Shown one piece after another: positions 38,863 to 47,713 of a stretch of 64,000 bases of DNA (its first letter is position 1; each line of letters begins with the position of its first letter). The DNA comes from JACVRX01 sp046726315 (lineage in GTDB: Bacteria; Actinomycetota; Actinomycetes; Jiangellales; Jiangellaceae), in assembly GCA_046726315.1 (NCBI GenBank), contig JBKPAG010000018.1, positions 1-64,000 on the forward strand, given 5' to 3'. The notes under the pieces were generated by a model. That model did not search any database. It saw nothing but the letters and a program-made list of their open reading frames with translations, and had not been told where the DNA came from. The position numbers and the translations under genes are program-made.

Positions 38863-40146
38863 TCAGCCACGGCCCCGTTCGCGTCCCGCGACGATGCCTA
38901 CAGGTCCGGTCGGTCGGATCTCGTCGGCCGTCTCGGCCGGGCGTAGCTCGGCCAGATAGCGGCCAGCAGCGGTGAATGCCCGGATTGTGTCGAGCAGATG
39001 GGCGTGGTCCTGCTCGTTTGGCCACGAGGAGAGCTTCACCGCGACTGTCCGGGTGCCGCGGTCGACGAACACCATCTGACCGTGGATGCCGAGGCACAGC
39101 TGGATGTGACCGGACGGGCCGGGTATCAACCAGAATTGGTTCCGGTACCACCCCCCGGGCAGGACCGGCTCGGAGTCGGAGGCGGCGAACGCGCCCCGGA
39201 TGTCGGCGTCGAGATGCCTCGCGTCCAGCAGCCACCGCTCGGGGATCACTGCCTGCTCCCCCGCCCATCCGTCGTCGAGCAGGAGCTGGCCGAACCTGGC
39301 CACGTCGCGTGCGGTGGCAGAGATGCCACCGTCATGCACGGCCGTGCCGAGACTGTCACAGGTGATCTCGGCGTCGTACTCTGCGCCCATCGGCCCCCAG
39401 ATCATGCTCGAGATCAGGTCGGCCATCCTGATCCCGGCCGCTCGCTCGCAGACCCATCCGAGCATGTCCGTGTCGGCCGAGCGGTATACGAACGGGCCGC
39501 CGTGCGGTCCTTCGGTGCCGAGCGAGGCGAGATAGGCATACATGCCGACGTGCTCGGAGCCACCGTCCGGTCGCCAACCCATGTGCCGTTCGATGACCCG
39601 CACCTCGGCGTCGGGGTTCTGGTAAGCCTCGCTGAACGCGACCCCGGTCCGCATGTCGAGCAGGTGCCGCACAGTCGCCTTGTCGTAGCCGGAACCGGCG
39701 ATCTCGGGCATGTAGCGCGTGATCGGTGCGTCGGTGTCCAGCCGCCCCTGCTCGGCGAGGACGCCGGTGACGCAACCGACGATGGACTTCGAAATCGACA
39801 TCAACAGATGCGGCGTGTCCTCTCGCATCCCTCCGAAGTAACGCTCGAGCACAACCCGGCCGTCGTGCATGACGAGGACGGCGTCGGTCCAGGTGTCCGC
39901 GAGCACTGCACCGAGTGTCGAGGGGCGCGACTCGAGACGAGTGACTGCGACATGGTCGGGCTCGAGCAGATGATCGGCATGGTCAAGCGGCCGGGCCACA
40001 ACGCCACGCGCGATTCGCTGGGTAGGGATCACCTCACGCAGGTGCTGGAAGGACCACCTGTTGAACGGCGGCTCCTGCCAGTTCTCCAGGTTGACCAGCG
40101 CCCCTCGCGCTGGCGGGAAGCCCTCCATCGGGGCGGCTTGGGACAT
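38863..40146 (-). CDS. Class C beta-lactamase-like serine hydrolase
   Basis: 427-aa penicillin-binding-like hydrolase. Nucleophile motif S117-I-S-K120 in HLLMSISKSIVG, second motif YRSAD in place of Y-x-N, and a late HGQMVFVDR in place of the KTG box. Substrates of such proteins include amides, esters (6-aminohexanoate dimers) and peptides rather than beta-lactams. No signal peptide at the chosen ATG 40146; the longer open frame upstream lacks support. It is convergent with the aldehyde dehydrogenase gene; its link to the amine pathway could be release of amines from amides (inference). Confidence 0.88.
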   Translation of the reverse strand: MSQAAPMEGFPPARGALVNLENWQEPPFNRWSFQHLREVIPTQRIARGVVARPLDHADHLLEPDHVAVTRLESRPSTLGAVLADTWTDAVLVMHDGRVVLERYFGGMREDTPHLLMSISKSIVGCVTGVLAEQGRLDTDAPITRYMPEIAGSGYDKATVRHLLDMRTGVAFSEAYQNPDAEVRVIERHMGWRPDGGSEHVGMYAYLASLGTEGPHGGPFVYRSADTDMLGWVCERAAGIRMADLISSMIWGPMGAEYDAEITCDSLGTAVHDGGISATARDVARFGQLLLDDGWAGEQAVIPERWLLDARHLDADIRGAFAASDSEPVLPGGWYRNQFWLIPGPSGHIQLCLGIHGQMVFVDRGTRTVAVKLSSWPNEQDHAHLLDTIRAFTAAGRYLAELRPAETADEIRPTGPVGIVAGRERGRG

Positions 40147-40328
40147 GTGGCGCACCCCTATCCGTTGTTGCGACAACTGTCGGAGGAGTTGTTGCCGGGT
40201 GACGGTCGTCCGAAACACCATGCGCATAAAGCGGATCGACACGTTGTTGCTCGGGCCAGATACCTGGACCTTTGCCAGCGAATCCGGTGGGGCCACGCTG
40301 GCGCCGTGACAATACCGGGAGGACGACG

Positions 40329-40484
40329 ATGGCGCTGACCGTGGGCTGGCTGCTCTCCCAGGTCGACCTCCGGCTCACCCTCGTGGCACCGACGAAGTCC
40401 TCGCCTGGCTGGCCGCCGAGTCGGCGGACCCACTGCCTTCACTCGGCCGCGCTGTGGCCGTCAACCTTCACCAGCAGGGTGCTG
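40329..40484 (+). pseudogene. 5' remnant of a PucR-like regulator gene
   Basis: From ATG 40329 the frame reads MALTVGWLLSQVDLRLTL, the characteristic start of PucR-family N-terminal domains. One frame over, TDEVLAWLAAESADPLPSLG follows. The rest of the gene is absent; the convergent amidase gene begins at 40486. It is a frameshifted fragment, separate from the complete pucR at 43448. Confidence 0.45.
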
Positions 40485-40485
40485 A

Positions 40486-41895
40486 TCATCGTGGCTTCCG
40501 CCGCTGGTCGAACCCGACCAGGGTCTCGATGGTCTCCGCGACGGCGAGCACCTGCGAGTCTTCGCATCGCCGACCGACTACTTGCAGGGACACCGGTAGC
40601 CCGTCGTTGCCGAGCCCGATCGGCAGCGCGCAGGCGGGCAAACCGGCGAGGTTGGCGTCGTAGAGCAGTGGCGCCCAGTCCAGGTCAGGCAGGACCGGGA
40701 CATTGCCGATCGTGTCCGGATGCCGCTTACCGTGCGGGAACGCCTCGCACCCCAAGGTCGGAGTGAGCAGGGCGATGGCCCCCGTTCGCTCGAACAGGTC
40801 AACGTAGGCACGGTGTATTCGCTCGCGCGCGAACTGGGCCTTGATGTACTGCCCGGCGGTGACGTCGCCACCGGCTTCGATGAATCCCGCAGCGCCCTCG
40901 CCGAGCTCAGATCGGTGGTGGACGAAATCGTCGTGCTCGGCGTACCGCGCTTCGGCGAGGGCGATGGCACTCCAGATGTCGACAGACGTGTGCAGGCCAG
41001 GCGTGTCCTCCACGATCTGGACGCCGGCGTCGGCGAGCCGGTCAACTGTGGCCCGGAATGCTTGACGTACGTCGTCGTCGAGCGAAGCGAACCCGAGGTC
41101 TTCCGAGACGACCAGTCGAACCTCTGCCGGCTCCGCGGGACGGGCGTCCAGCCGCACGTGGGGGAGGCTGTGCCGGTCGCGCCGGTCGTACCCGGCCACA
41201 GCGGCTAGCATCAGCCGGGCGTCCGCAACCGAGCGGGCCAGTGGTCCAAGGGCGACCAGCGTCTTCCACCCGGCGGTAGATGGCTCGTGGGGGACCAGCC
41301 CGAAGGTCGGTTTGAACCCGACGACACCGCAGAATGCCGCCGGTATGCGGATGGATCCGCCTCCGTCACCACCAAGCGACAGCGGTCCGCAGCCGGCTGC
41401 CACCGCGGCAGCGGCGCCGCCGGAGGAACCCCCTGCCGTCCGATCAAGGTGCCACGGGTTGGATGTCCTGCCAAATAACTCCGACTCGGTGATTCCGAAG
41501 TAGCAGAACTCCGGAACCGTCGTCCGAGCGAAGATCACCGCACCGGCGTCCTCCAGCCGCTGGATCGCGCCGACGGTCTCGGTCGGCACGAACCCCTTGC
41601 GGGTGCGGGATCCTACCGTGCTCTCGACGCCGGCCATCCAGTGCGAGTCCTTGGTCGTGACCGGGATTCCGCACAGCGGCCCGGCCTTCGATCGTCGCGA
41701 CCGACGGGCGAGCATGGCGTCGGCCGCGTGGGCCGCGTCCCGGGCCCTTTCGTCGAGCCGGGCGCTGAACGGGTTGACCGTCCCTTCGATCTCGTCGGCG
41801 CGCTGGAGCATCGCATCGAGCACCTCCACTGCCGACAGCTCGCGACGGCGGAGCGCTGCGCCGAGCTCGATTGCCGACAACTCGCAGATATCCAT
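40486..41895 (-). CDS. Amidase-signature family hydrolase
   Basis: 469 aa. The Ser-cisSer-Lys triad is visible: Lys in GIPVTTKDSHW, the cis-Ser in the glycine/serine loop, and the nucleophile in DRTAGGSSGGAAAAVAAG. GDGGGSIRIPAAFCG follows. Hydrolyses an amide; the specific substrate is not deducible. ATG 41895, 8 nt after the gabT stop (same strand), so both are co-transcribed; it may free an amino acid or GABA-like compound for the transaminase. Confidence 0.92.
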   Translation of the reverse strand: MDICELSAIELGAALRRRELSAVEVLDAMLQRADEIEGTVNPFSARLDERARDAAHAADAMLARRSRRSKAGPLCGIPVTTKDSHWMAGVESTVGSRTRKGFVPTETVGAIQRLEDAGAVIFARTTVPEFCYFGITESELFGRTSNPWHLDRTAGGSSGGAAAAVAAGCGPLSLGGDGGGSIRIPAAFCGVVGFKPTFGLVPHEPSTAGWKTLVALGPLARSVADARLMLAAVAGYDRRDRHSLPHVRLDARPAEPAEVRLVVSEDLGFASLDDDVRQAFRATVDRLADAGVQIVEDTPGLHTSVDIWSAIALAEARYAEHDDFVHHRSELGEGAAGFIEAGGDVTAGQYIKAQFARERIHRAYVDLFERTGAIALLTPTLGCEAFPHGKRHPDTIGNVPVLPDLDWAPLLYDANLAGLPACALPIGLGNDGLPVSLQVVGRRCEDSQVLAVAETIETLVGFDQRRKPR

Positions 41896-41903
41896 GGCGA
41901 TCC

Positions 41904-43298
41904 CTAGGCGTTGGCGGTCGCCACTTGGTCACCAGCCGCCCGGCCAGCGACGGTGCCGAACGCCTCGTCGACGATGTCGAGCCCTTCCTCCAGCAGGTGC
42001 TCGGGGATCACCAAGGGCGGGAGGAAACGCAGTACATTGCCGAACGTCCCACAGGTCAACACCACCAGGCCGGCCTGGTGACAGGCATGCGCCACCGCCT
42101 GCGTCGTAACCGGATCAGGCTTCGTGGAGCCCGGTGTGACCACCTCCACCGCGAGCATCGCCCCGCGGCCCCTGACGTCGCCGATGGCGGGATAACGCTG
42201 CTGGAGCTCACGGAGCCGGGGCAGCATGATCGATTCGATCCGCCGCGCTGCCCCGATCAGGTCCCGCTCCTCGATGGTCCGGATCGCGCCCAGCGCTGCG
42301 GCGCACGAGACCGGGTTGCCGCCGTACGTGCCGCCCAGGCCACCAACGTGGATGCTGTCCATGATCTCGGCGCGGCCGGTCACGGCCGCGAGGGGGAGGC
42401 CACCCGCGATCCCCTTGGCGGTTGCCATCAGGTCGGGGGTCACTCCCTCGTGCTCGCAGGCGAACCATGCGCCTGTGCGGGCGAAACCGGTCTGCACCTC
42501 GTCCGCTGCGAAGACAATCCCGTTCGTCCGGCAGTAATCCGCGAGCGCAGCCAGGAAGCCCTCGCCGGGAACCACGAACCCACCCTCGCCCTGGATGGGT
42601 TCGATCAGCACGCACGCGACGTTCTCGGCGCCGACTTGCTTGTCGATCGCGGTGATCACCTCGGCGGCCGCCTCTGGCCCACAGTTCTCCGGCCCGGTCG
42701 GCCACCTGTACGGGTAGGCCATCGGCATCCGGTAGACCTCGGGGGCAAACGGTCCGAACCCGTGTTTGTACGGCATGTTCTTCGCGGTGAGCGCCATGGT
42801 CAGATTCGTCCGGCCGTGGTAGGCGTGGTCGAAGGCCACGATGGCCGGCCGACCGGTGTGCGACCGGGCGATCTTCACGGCGTTCTCGACGGCTTCTGCA
42901 CCGGAGTTGAACAAGGCCGAGCGCTTGTCGTGGTCGCCGGGGGTGAGGCGGGCGAGTTCCTCGCAGACTGCTACGTAGCCCTCATACGGCGTGATCATGA
43001 AACAGGTGTGGGTGAACTGACCGACCTGATTGCGGACTCCGGCAACTACCCTGTCGGCGGCGTTTCCGACGCTTACGACAGCAATCCCGGAACCGAAGTC
43101 GATCAGTGAGTTGCCGTCGACGTCGACCAGGACACCGCCGCCAGCGCGCTCGATGAAGACCGGCAGCATGGTCGAGACAGCCCGCGACACCGCTGTCGCG
43201 CGCCGTGCCAACAACGCAGCCGAATGTGGTCCGGGGATCTCGGTGACCAGTCGCCGCTCTTGCGGTAATGCGGGGCCACCCGACGTTTCAGACCTCAC
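41904..43298 (-). CDS. gabT: 4-aminobutyrate aminotransferase
   Basis: 464-aa class III PLP aminotransferase. GIAVVSVGNAADRVV, the NSGAEAVENAVKIAR phosphate loop, FDHAYHGRTNLTMALT, ADEVQTGFARTG (Asp to PLP N1) and the PLP lysine in MATAKGIAGGLPLAAV match GabT closely. Converts GABA plus 2-oxoglutarate to succinic semialdehyde. It is the expected exit step of the amine/guanidino route in this island. Divergent from pucR across 149 nt, which should hold the shared control region. Confidence 0.92.
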   Translation of the reverse strand: MRSETSGGPALPQERRLVTEIPGPHSAALLARRATAVSRAVSTMLPVFIERAGGGVLVDVDGNSLIDFGSGIAVVSVGNAADRVVAGVRNQVGQFTHTCFMITPYEGYVAVCEELARLTPGDHDKRSALFNSGAEAVENAVKIARSHTGRPAIVAFDHAYHGRTNLTMALTAKNMPYKHGFGPFAPEVYRMPMAYPYRWPTGPENCGPEAAAEVITAIDKQVGAENVACVLIEPIQGEGGFVVPGEGFLAALADYCRTNGIVFAADEVQTGFARTGAWFACEHEGVTPDLMATAKGIAGGLPLAAVTGRAEIMDSIHVGGLGGTYGGNPVSCAAALGAIRTIEERDLIGAARRIESIMLPRLRELQQRYPAIGDVRGRGAMLAVEVVTPGSTKPDPVTTQAVAHACHQAGLVVLTCGTFGNVLRFLPPLVIPEHLLEEGLDIVDEAFGTVAGRAAGDQVATANA

Positions 43299-43447
43299 GT
43301 CGACCTCCTCGGTACGAGATGCGGGGACCGCGTCATGGCGGCCGGGCTCGAACGACCATGCTCACTGGACTCTAGGTCTGTGCGACAAACTCGAGTCATG
43401 GCACCGTAGGACAGTTCTGCAAGCTGACTTCGACACTGTGTCGAGGA

Positions 43448-44980
43448 ATGATGCCCGTCACGCTGGCTGCCCTGCTTCGTCAGCCTTCGCTGGGACTGAC
43501 GGCTCTCACTGGCCGCGAGGCGCTCGACCGCGAGATCTCCTGGGTGCATGCGAGCGAACTGCTCGATCCCACCCCCTATCTCGACGGTGGTGAACTGCTG
43601 CTCTCCGTCGGGATGTGGCTCAGTCCGGGTACGGCGGTGCGGAAGGCCGGCCAGGTGAGTGTTGCGGCGTACGTGGACCGCCTGGTCCGAACGGGAGTCG
43701 CGGGACTGGGCTTTGGTGTCGGGCTGACCCACGCGGAGGTGCCGAGAGCGTTGATCGAGGCGGCCTCGGCCCGCGAGCTACCTCTTCTCTCGGTGCCGAA
43801 GACGACACCGTTCATTGCCATCAGTCGTGTGGTGTGGGAGGCGATGGCGGCCGACCACAACGCAGAGATGATGCACACATTCCAGGCGCAGCAGGAGCTC
43901 ACTCGTGCCGCTATTGCAGCCGGCGCCAGCGGAGTGGTCCGCCGTCTTGCCGAGCGGCTCGACGGGTGGGCAGTGCTGCTCGATGCCGCCGGGTCGGTCG
44001 TTCACGCCGCCCCAGCCGGAGCCGCCCGGCAGGCGCCATGGCTAGCGCAGGAGCTGGAACGTCTTCGCGATGTCGCCACGCCGGTGAGCACGACGCTGTC
44101 GGTTGACGGCGACCAGATCGTCGTGCAATCGCTTCGGCCCGAGCGTCGTACTCGTGGCTTCCTCGCGATCGGTATCGCGTCGCGTCCCACCGCCGAGCAA
44201 CGCAATGTGCTCAACACGGCAGTCTCGCTGTTGACGCTCGTGCTCGCCCAGGCGAGTGCCCTCAGGACCGCAGAAGCCCACCTCCGGACGGCAATCTTCG
44301 ATCTGCTGGTCAACGGTGACCTGAACCGGGCCGACCAGATCGCCATGGATATGTGGGGCGGCCTGCCATCAGGGCCTGTGCGGATGTCACTTGTCGCTGG
44401 AGCGACCTCCGCCATCGATGACCTCACCGACGTCCTGGACGCAACCGCTGCGTCGTCCCCGGAACAACTGTTCTTCGCCAATGTCGCCGATCGGCTGGCG
44501 GTGATCTATCCGGCCAAGGCCCGGATGCGGGATAAGGTTCTCGCCTCTGCCGGCGCATCGGCCGCGCTCACGGTTGGCGAGTCGACCGAGACCGAGCTGA
44601 CCGATATCGGCCGGGCGCATCGCGAGGCCGAACAGGCTCTGGGCATCGGCATCCGCAGCCACCGGCAACACACCCAGTTCGCGGACGTCGGGGCCTCGGC
44701 GATGCTTGAACTGTTGGCGACTCCGCAAGCCACGGCGTTCGCCGAGTCGCTGCTGCGTCCACTGGTCGACCACGACGCATCGGGACGAGGAGACCTGATC
44801 ATCTCCCTTCGGACCTGGCTGGACCACAACGGACAGTGGGACGCCGCGGCTGCGGAGCTCGGTATTCACCGGCACACGCTCCGGCACCGGATAGAACGTG
44901 CCGCGCGACTGCTCGGCCGAGATCTGGACGTCGCCGCAGTGCGGGTCGAGCTGTGGACAGCTGTCCGGCTACTCGGGTAA
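43448..44980 (+). CDS. PucR-family transcriptional regulator
   Basis: 510 aa. N-terminal PucR domain (VTLAALLRQPSLGLTALTGR; SWVHASELLDPTPYLDGGEL), a GGDEF-like middle, and the C-terminal HTH_30 domain (AAAAELGIHRHTLRHRIERA). PucR proteins usually activate purine or amine catabolism. Being divergent from gabT-amidase and convergent with the permease, it is the likely regulator of the island. Two adjacent ATGs (43448, 43451). Confidence 0.92.
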   Translation: MMPVTLAALLRQPSLGLTALTGREALDREISWVHASELLDPTPYLDGGELLLSVGMWLSPGTAVRKAGQVSVAAYVDRLVRTGVAGLGFGVGLTHAEVPRALIEAASARELPLLSVPKTTPFIAISRVVWEAMAADHNAEMMHTFQAQQELTRAAIAAGASGVVRRLAERLDGWAVLLDAAGSVVHAAPAGAARQAPWLAQELERLRDVATPVSTTLSVDGDQIVVQSLRPERRTRGFLAIGIASRPTAEQRNVLNTAVSLLTLVLAQASALRTAEAHLRTAIFDLLVNGDLNRADQIAMDMWGGLPSGPVRMSLVAGATSAIDDLTDVLDATAASSPEQLFFANVADRLAVIYPAKARMRDKVLASAGASAALTVGESTETELTDIGRAHREAEQALGIGIRSHRQHTQFADVGASAMLELLATPQATAFAESLLRPLVDHDASGRGDLIISLRTWLDHNGQWDAAAAELGIHRHTLRHRIERAARLLGRDLDVAAVRVELWTAVRLLG

Positions 44981-46525
44981 GTCAGACAACGACGGCTCGT
45001 CCAGAACCAGGGCAGGGGTGTCTTTGCGCAGTGTCTCGCCGCGGAAGAACGCCGGTTCCCTGACCTGCTGCCAGAACATCAACGCCACGCCCGCGACGAT
45101 CAGGCCGAGCCCGAGGATCAGCACCAGCCCGACGCCGCCAATGCTCGCGCCGCTGCCGTAATCGGGCGATGCGCTGTCGCGCAAGGTCACCACGAACACG
45201 AAAAGCAGACCGAGGCCGCCGAACAGCGGGAAGAGCAGTTTGAACACGACACTTTCCGCGTCGACGAACAGCTCCTTGCGGAAGTACCAGATGCAAGCAA
45301 ACGCCGTCAGCCCGTAGTAGAAGCAGATCATGATGCCGAGCGAGTAGATGGTGTCGGTGAGGACGTTCTCGCTGAGGAACGTGAGAATCGCATAGAACAG
45401 GCCCGAGCCGATCGCTGCGGCGATCGTTGCATACGACGGGGTGCGGTGCTCCGGATGCACCGTCGCGAACTGCTTCGGGAATGCCCCATAGGTCCCCATC
45501 GCCAGCATGGTGCGCGAGGCCGGCAGGAACGTTGTGGTCAGGCTTGCGGCACTCGAGGCCAAGACGGCCAGGAAGAGGAACAGGTCCAGCGGGCTGCCCA
45601 GGACCGGCTCGGCCAACGCGCCGAACACGTTGTCGGAGATCTCCTCATTGCCCAGGCCGAGTCCTTCGGTTCCCACTCCCGCGTACATCTGCGTCGCAAC
45701 GGCCACGATCAGGTACGTCAGCAAGATCGACAACACACACAGCAGAGCCGCGCGGCCGGGAGTCTTCTCCGCCTCCTTCGACTCCTCATTGACGGTAAGA
45801 CTGGTATCCCATCCCTAGAACGCGAAGATCGAACCCGACAGCCCTGCGACGAATGCTGACATCGTCAGGCCGGACGGGCCGAACCAGTCGAAGCTAAACG
45901 GAATGCCAGTCTCTGACGAGCCAGACTTGACCAGCGCAACCACGGCGAACAGCGCGAGTATGAGCAGTTGGAAGCCCACCAGCACGAACTGGACGTGCTC
46001 GGTCGTCGTGATGCCCAGGTAGGAGACCCACGCTGCGATGGCCAGGAAAACCAGGCAGGTCACAACGTTGATCCACTTGTTCTCCCACAGCGCCCCAACG
46101 TCGTTGTTGCCCATGAGCTCGCCGATGAACTGGTAGAAGAACTGCACGGCGACACCGGTGAGGTTCGACAGCACGATTACCGTGGCGAGCACCGCCGCCC
46201 AACCGCCCAGCCAGCCGATGTGCGGCCCGAACGCCTTGGTGGTCCAGGTGAACGACGTGCCGCAGTCCGGCGCGACCTTGTTCAGCTCCCGATAGGCATA
46301 CGCCGCGAAGAACATCGGCAGGAACCCGGCGATGATGACGAACGGCATTTGCGCGCCGGCCTCCGCCACCAGGATTCCGATGGTCGCCGTCAGCGCATAC
46401 GCCAGCGCCACCGAGGAGATACCCAGCACCGTGCCGCCGAGCAACCCGACCGCGTTGTGCGACAGGCCCTTGTCTTGGAGGTCGGCTTCGATCTGGTGGT
46501 GCGGATCGTGCGCCTCGATCTGCAT
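44969..46525 (-). pseudogene. APC amino acid permease interrupted by an in-frame amber codon
   Basis: The full frame is 518 codons. Codon 237 (45817-45815) is TAG, between SGSIFAF and GWDTSLTVNEESKEAEK, exactly where APC permeases carry Trp (FWGWD). Before it are six or so helices from VLGISSVALAYALTATIGIL; after it the rest (LSILLTYLIVAVATQMYAGV onward) stays in the same frame to the end. One G-to-A change (TGG to TAG) explains it. The last 12 nt overlap the convergent pucR. Possible substrate GABA or a related amine. Nonfunctional, or made by suppression; sequencing error is possible. Confidence 0.85.
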
Positions 46526-46564
46526 GGTCGCCTCGCCAGGTCGCAGCCGTGATGCGGGTCACCC

Positions 46565-47593
46565 CTAACTTGCGTCTCGCGCCGCTGTAACGCGTTCGTG
46601 CAAAAGCGTCGGTGGAATGTCGTCCCAGCGTCGGCCCTGCTTGCGGAATGCGACGCCGGACAACATTTCCAATACCACCCGGTTGGCCAGGAACGCCGTC
46701 ACATCCGCGTTGTCGAACGGCGGGGACACCTCCACCACGTCCATACCGACCACCGGCAGCTCTATAGCAATGCGCCGAATGGTGTCGAGCAGCTCGCGTG
46801 GGGAGAAGCCACCCGGCTCGGGCGTTCCCGTACCCGGCGCCGATCCGGGGTCGGTGACGTCGATGTCCACCGAGACGAACACGCCGTCGCAGTCGTCGGT
46901 CGCGATTGCGAATGCCTCATCCAGGCAGGGTCCCAAGCCGCGGCGGACGATCTCGTGCATTTCGAAGGAGCGCATTCTCTTCTCGGCCATCCAATCCAGG
47001 GTCTCGGGCTCGGGCCAATAGCCGCGCAAGCCGAGCTGCAGGAACCGATCTCCGCGACAGGCGCCGGACTCGATCAGCCGCCGCATTGGCAGGCCGTGCC
47101 CGATGAGGGACCCGAACTGGAAATCCCCGGTGTCCGCGTGCGCGTCGAAGTGGATCAGGGAGATCCGCCCCCATCCCAAGGCGCGAGCGACGCCGGTCAT
47201 GTCCGGCCACGTAATCGTGTGGTCGCCGCCCAGGATCACCGGGATTGCCCCGGCATCGGCGACGCTCTGCACGGCGGTCTCGAGCTGATCCAGCGGCTGT
47301 CGCGCTTCGACGCCGGGCATCTCGACGTCGCCGGCGTCGACAACGGTCAGGTCCTTCAACGGATCGACCCGCAGGGCGAGGTGGGGGCGGGAGGCGTCGT
47401 GCGGCAGGTAATCGGTGATCCTGATCGCCTGCGGGCCGAACCGGGCGCCCGGACGGTAGGACGTGCCTGCGTCGTACGGCGCGCCGATCACGACCACATC
47501 GGCGTTGCGCATTCCCGTCGCATCCTCGAGGTCGCATCGCTCGACGCCGAGATAGGTCACATCCGGTCCGTACATTCCGCCATAGCGCGCCAT
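46565..47593 (-). CDS. speB: Agmatinase/guanidinobutyrase (arginase family)
   Basis: 342-aa ureohydrolase. Binuclear Mn ligands: GGDHTITWP, FDAHADTGD and SVDIDVTDPGSAPG. It removes urea from a guanidino compound; agmatine, 4-guanidinobutyrate or guanidinopropionate are the usual options. Beside gabT and an aldehyde dehydrogenase, guanidinobutyrase (giving GABA) is as likely as agmatinase; symbol speB is provisional. ATG 47593, 39 nt after the permease in reverse order on the same strand. Confidence 0.9.
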   Translation of the reverse strand: MARYGGMYGPDVTYLGVERCDLEDATGMRNADVVVIGAPYDAGTSYRPGARFGPQAIRITDYLPHDASRPHLALRVDPLKDLTVVDAGDVEMPGVEARQPLDQLETAVQSVADAGAIPVILGGDHTITWPDMTGVARALGWGRISLIHFDAHADTGDFQFGSLIGHGLPMRRLIESGACRGDRFLQLGLRGYWPEPETLDWMAEKRMRSFEMHEIVRRGLGPCLDEAFAIATDDCDGVFVSVDIDVTDPGSAPGTGTPEPGGFSPRELLDTIRRIAIELPVVGMDVVEVSPPFDNADVTAFLANRVVLEMLSGVAFRKQGRRWDDIPPTLLHERVTAARDAS

Positions 47594-47602
47594 GGCCGTT
47601 AC

Positions 47603-47692
47603 TGTGCCACCCCTGGCACAGCCGGCGGCAGTGCACGCCGGCCAGATCTGCCGGCAGTGCGGGACCGAGTGGACTATTGTCAATTCACTCGG
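47603..47692. promoter_or_regulatory. Candidate operators in the speB/decarboxylase divergent region
   Basis: Between divergent starts 47593 and 47714: a perfect palindrome TGTGCCA-CCCC-TGGCACA (47603-47620) and CCGAGTG (47665-47671) with CACTCGG (47686-47692) around TATTGT. On the minus strand TTGACA (47683-47678) could be a -35. Also CCGGCGGCAGTGC is echoed as GCCGGCAGTGCGG. These are plausible sites for a regulator such as the PucR protein. Confidence 0.4.
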
Positions 47693-47713
47693 ACCCGATC
47701 TACCGTCCGGCCC

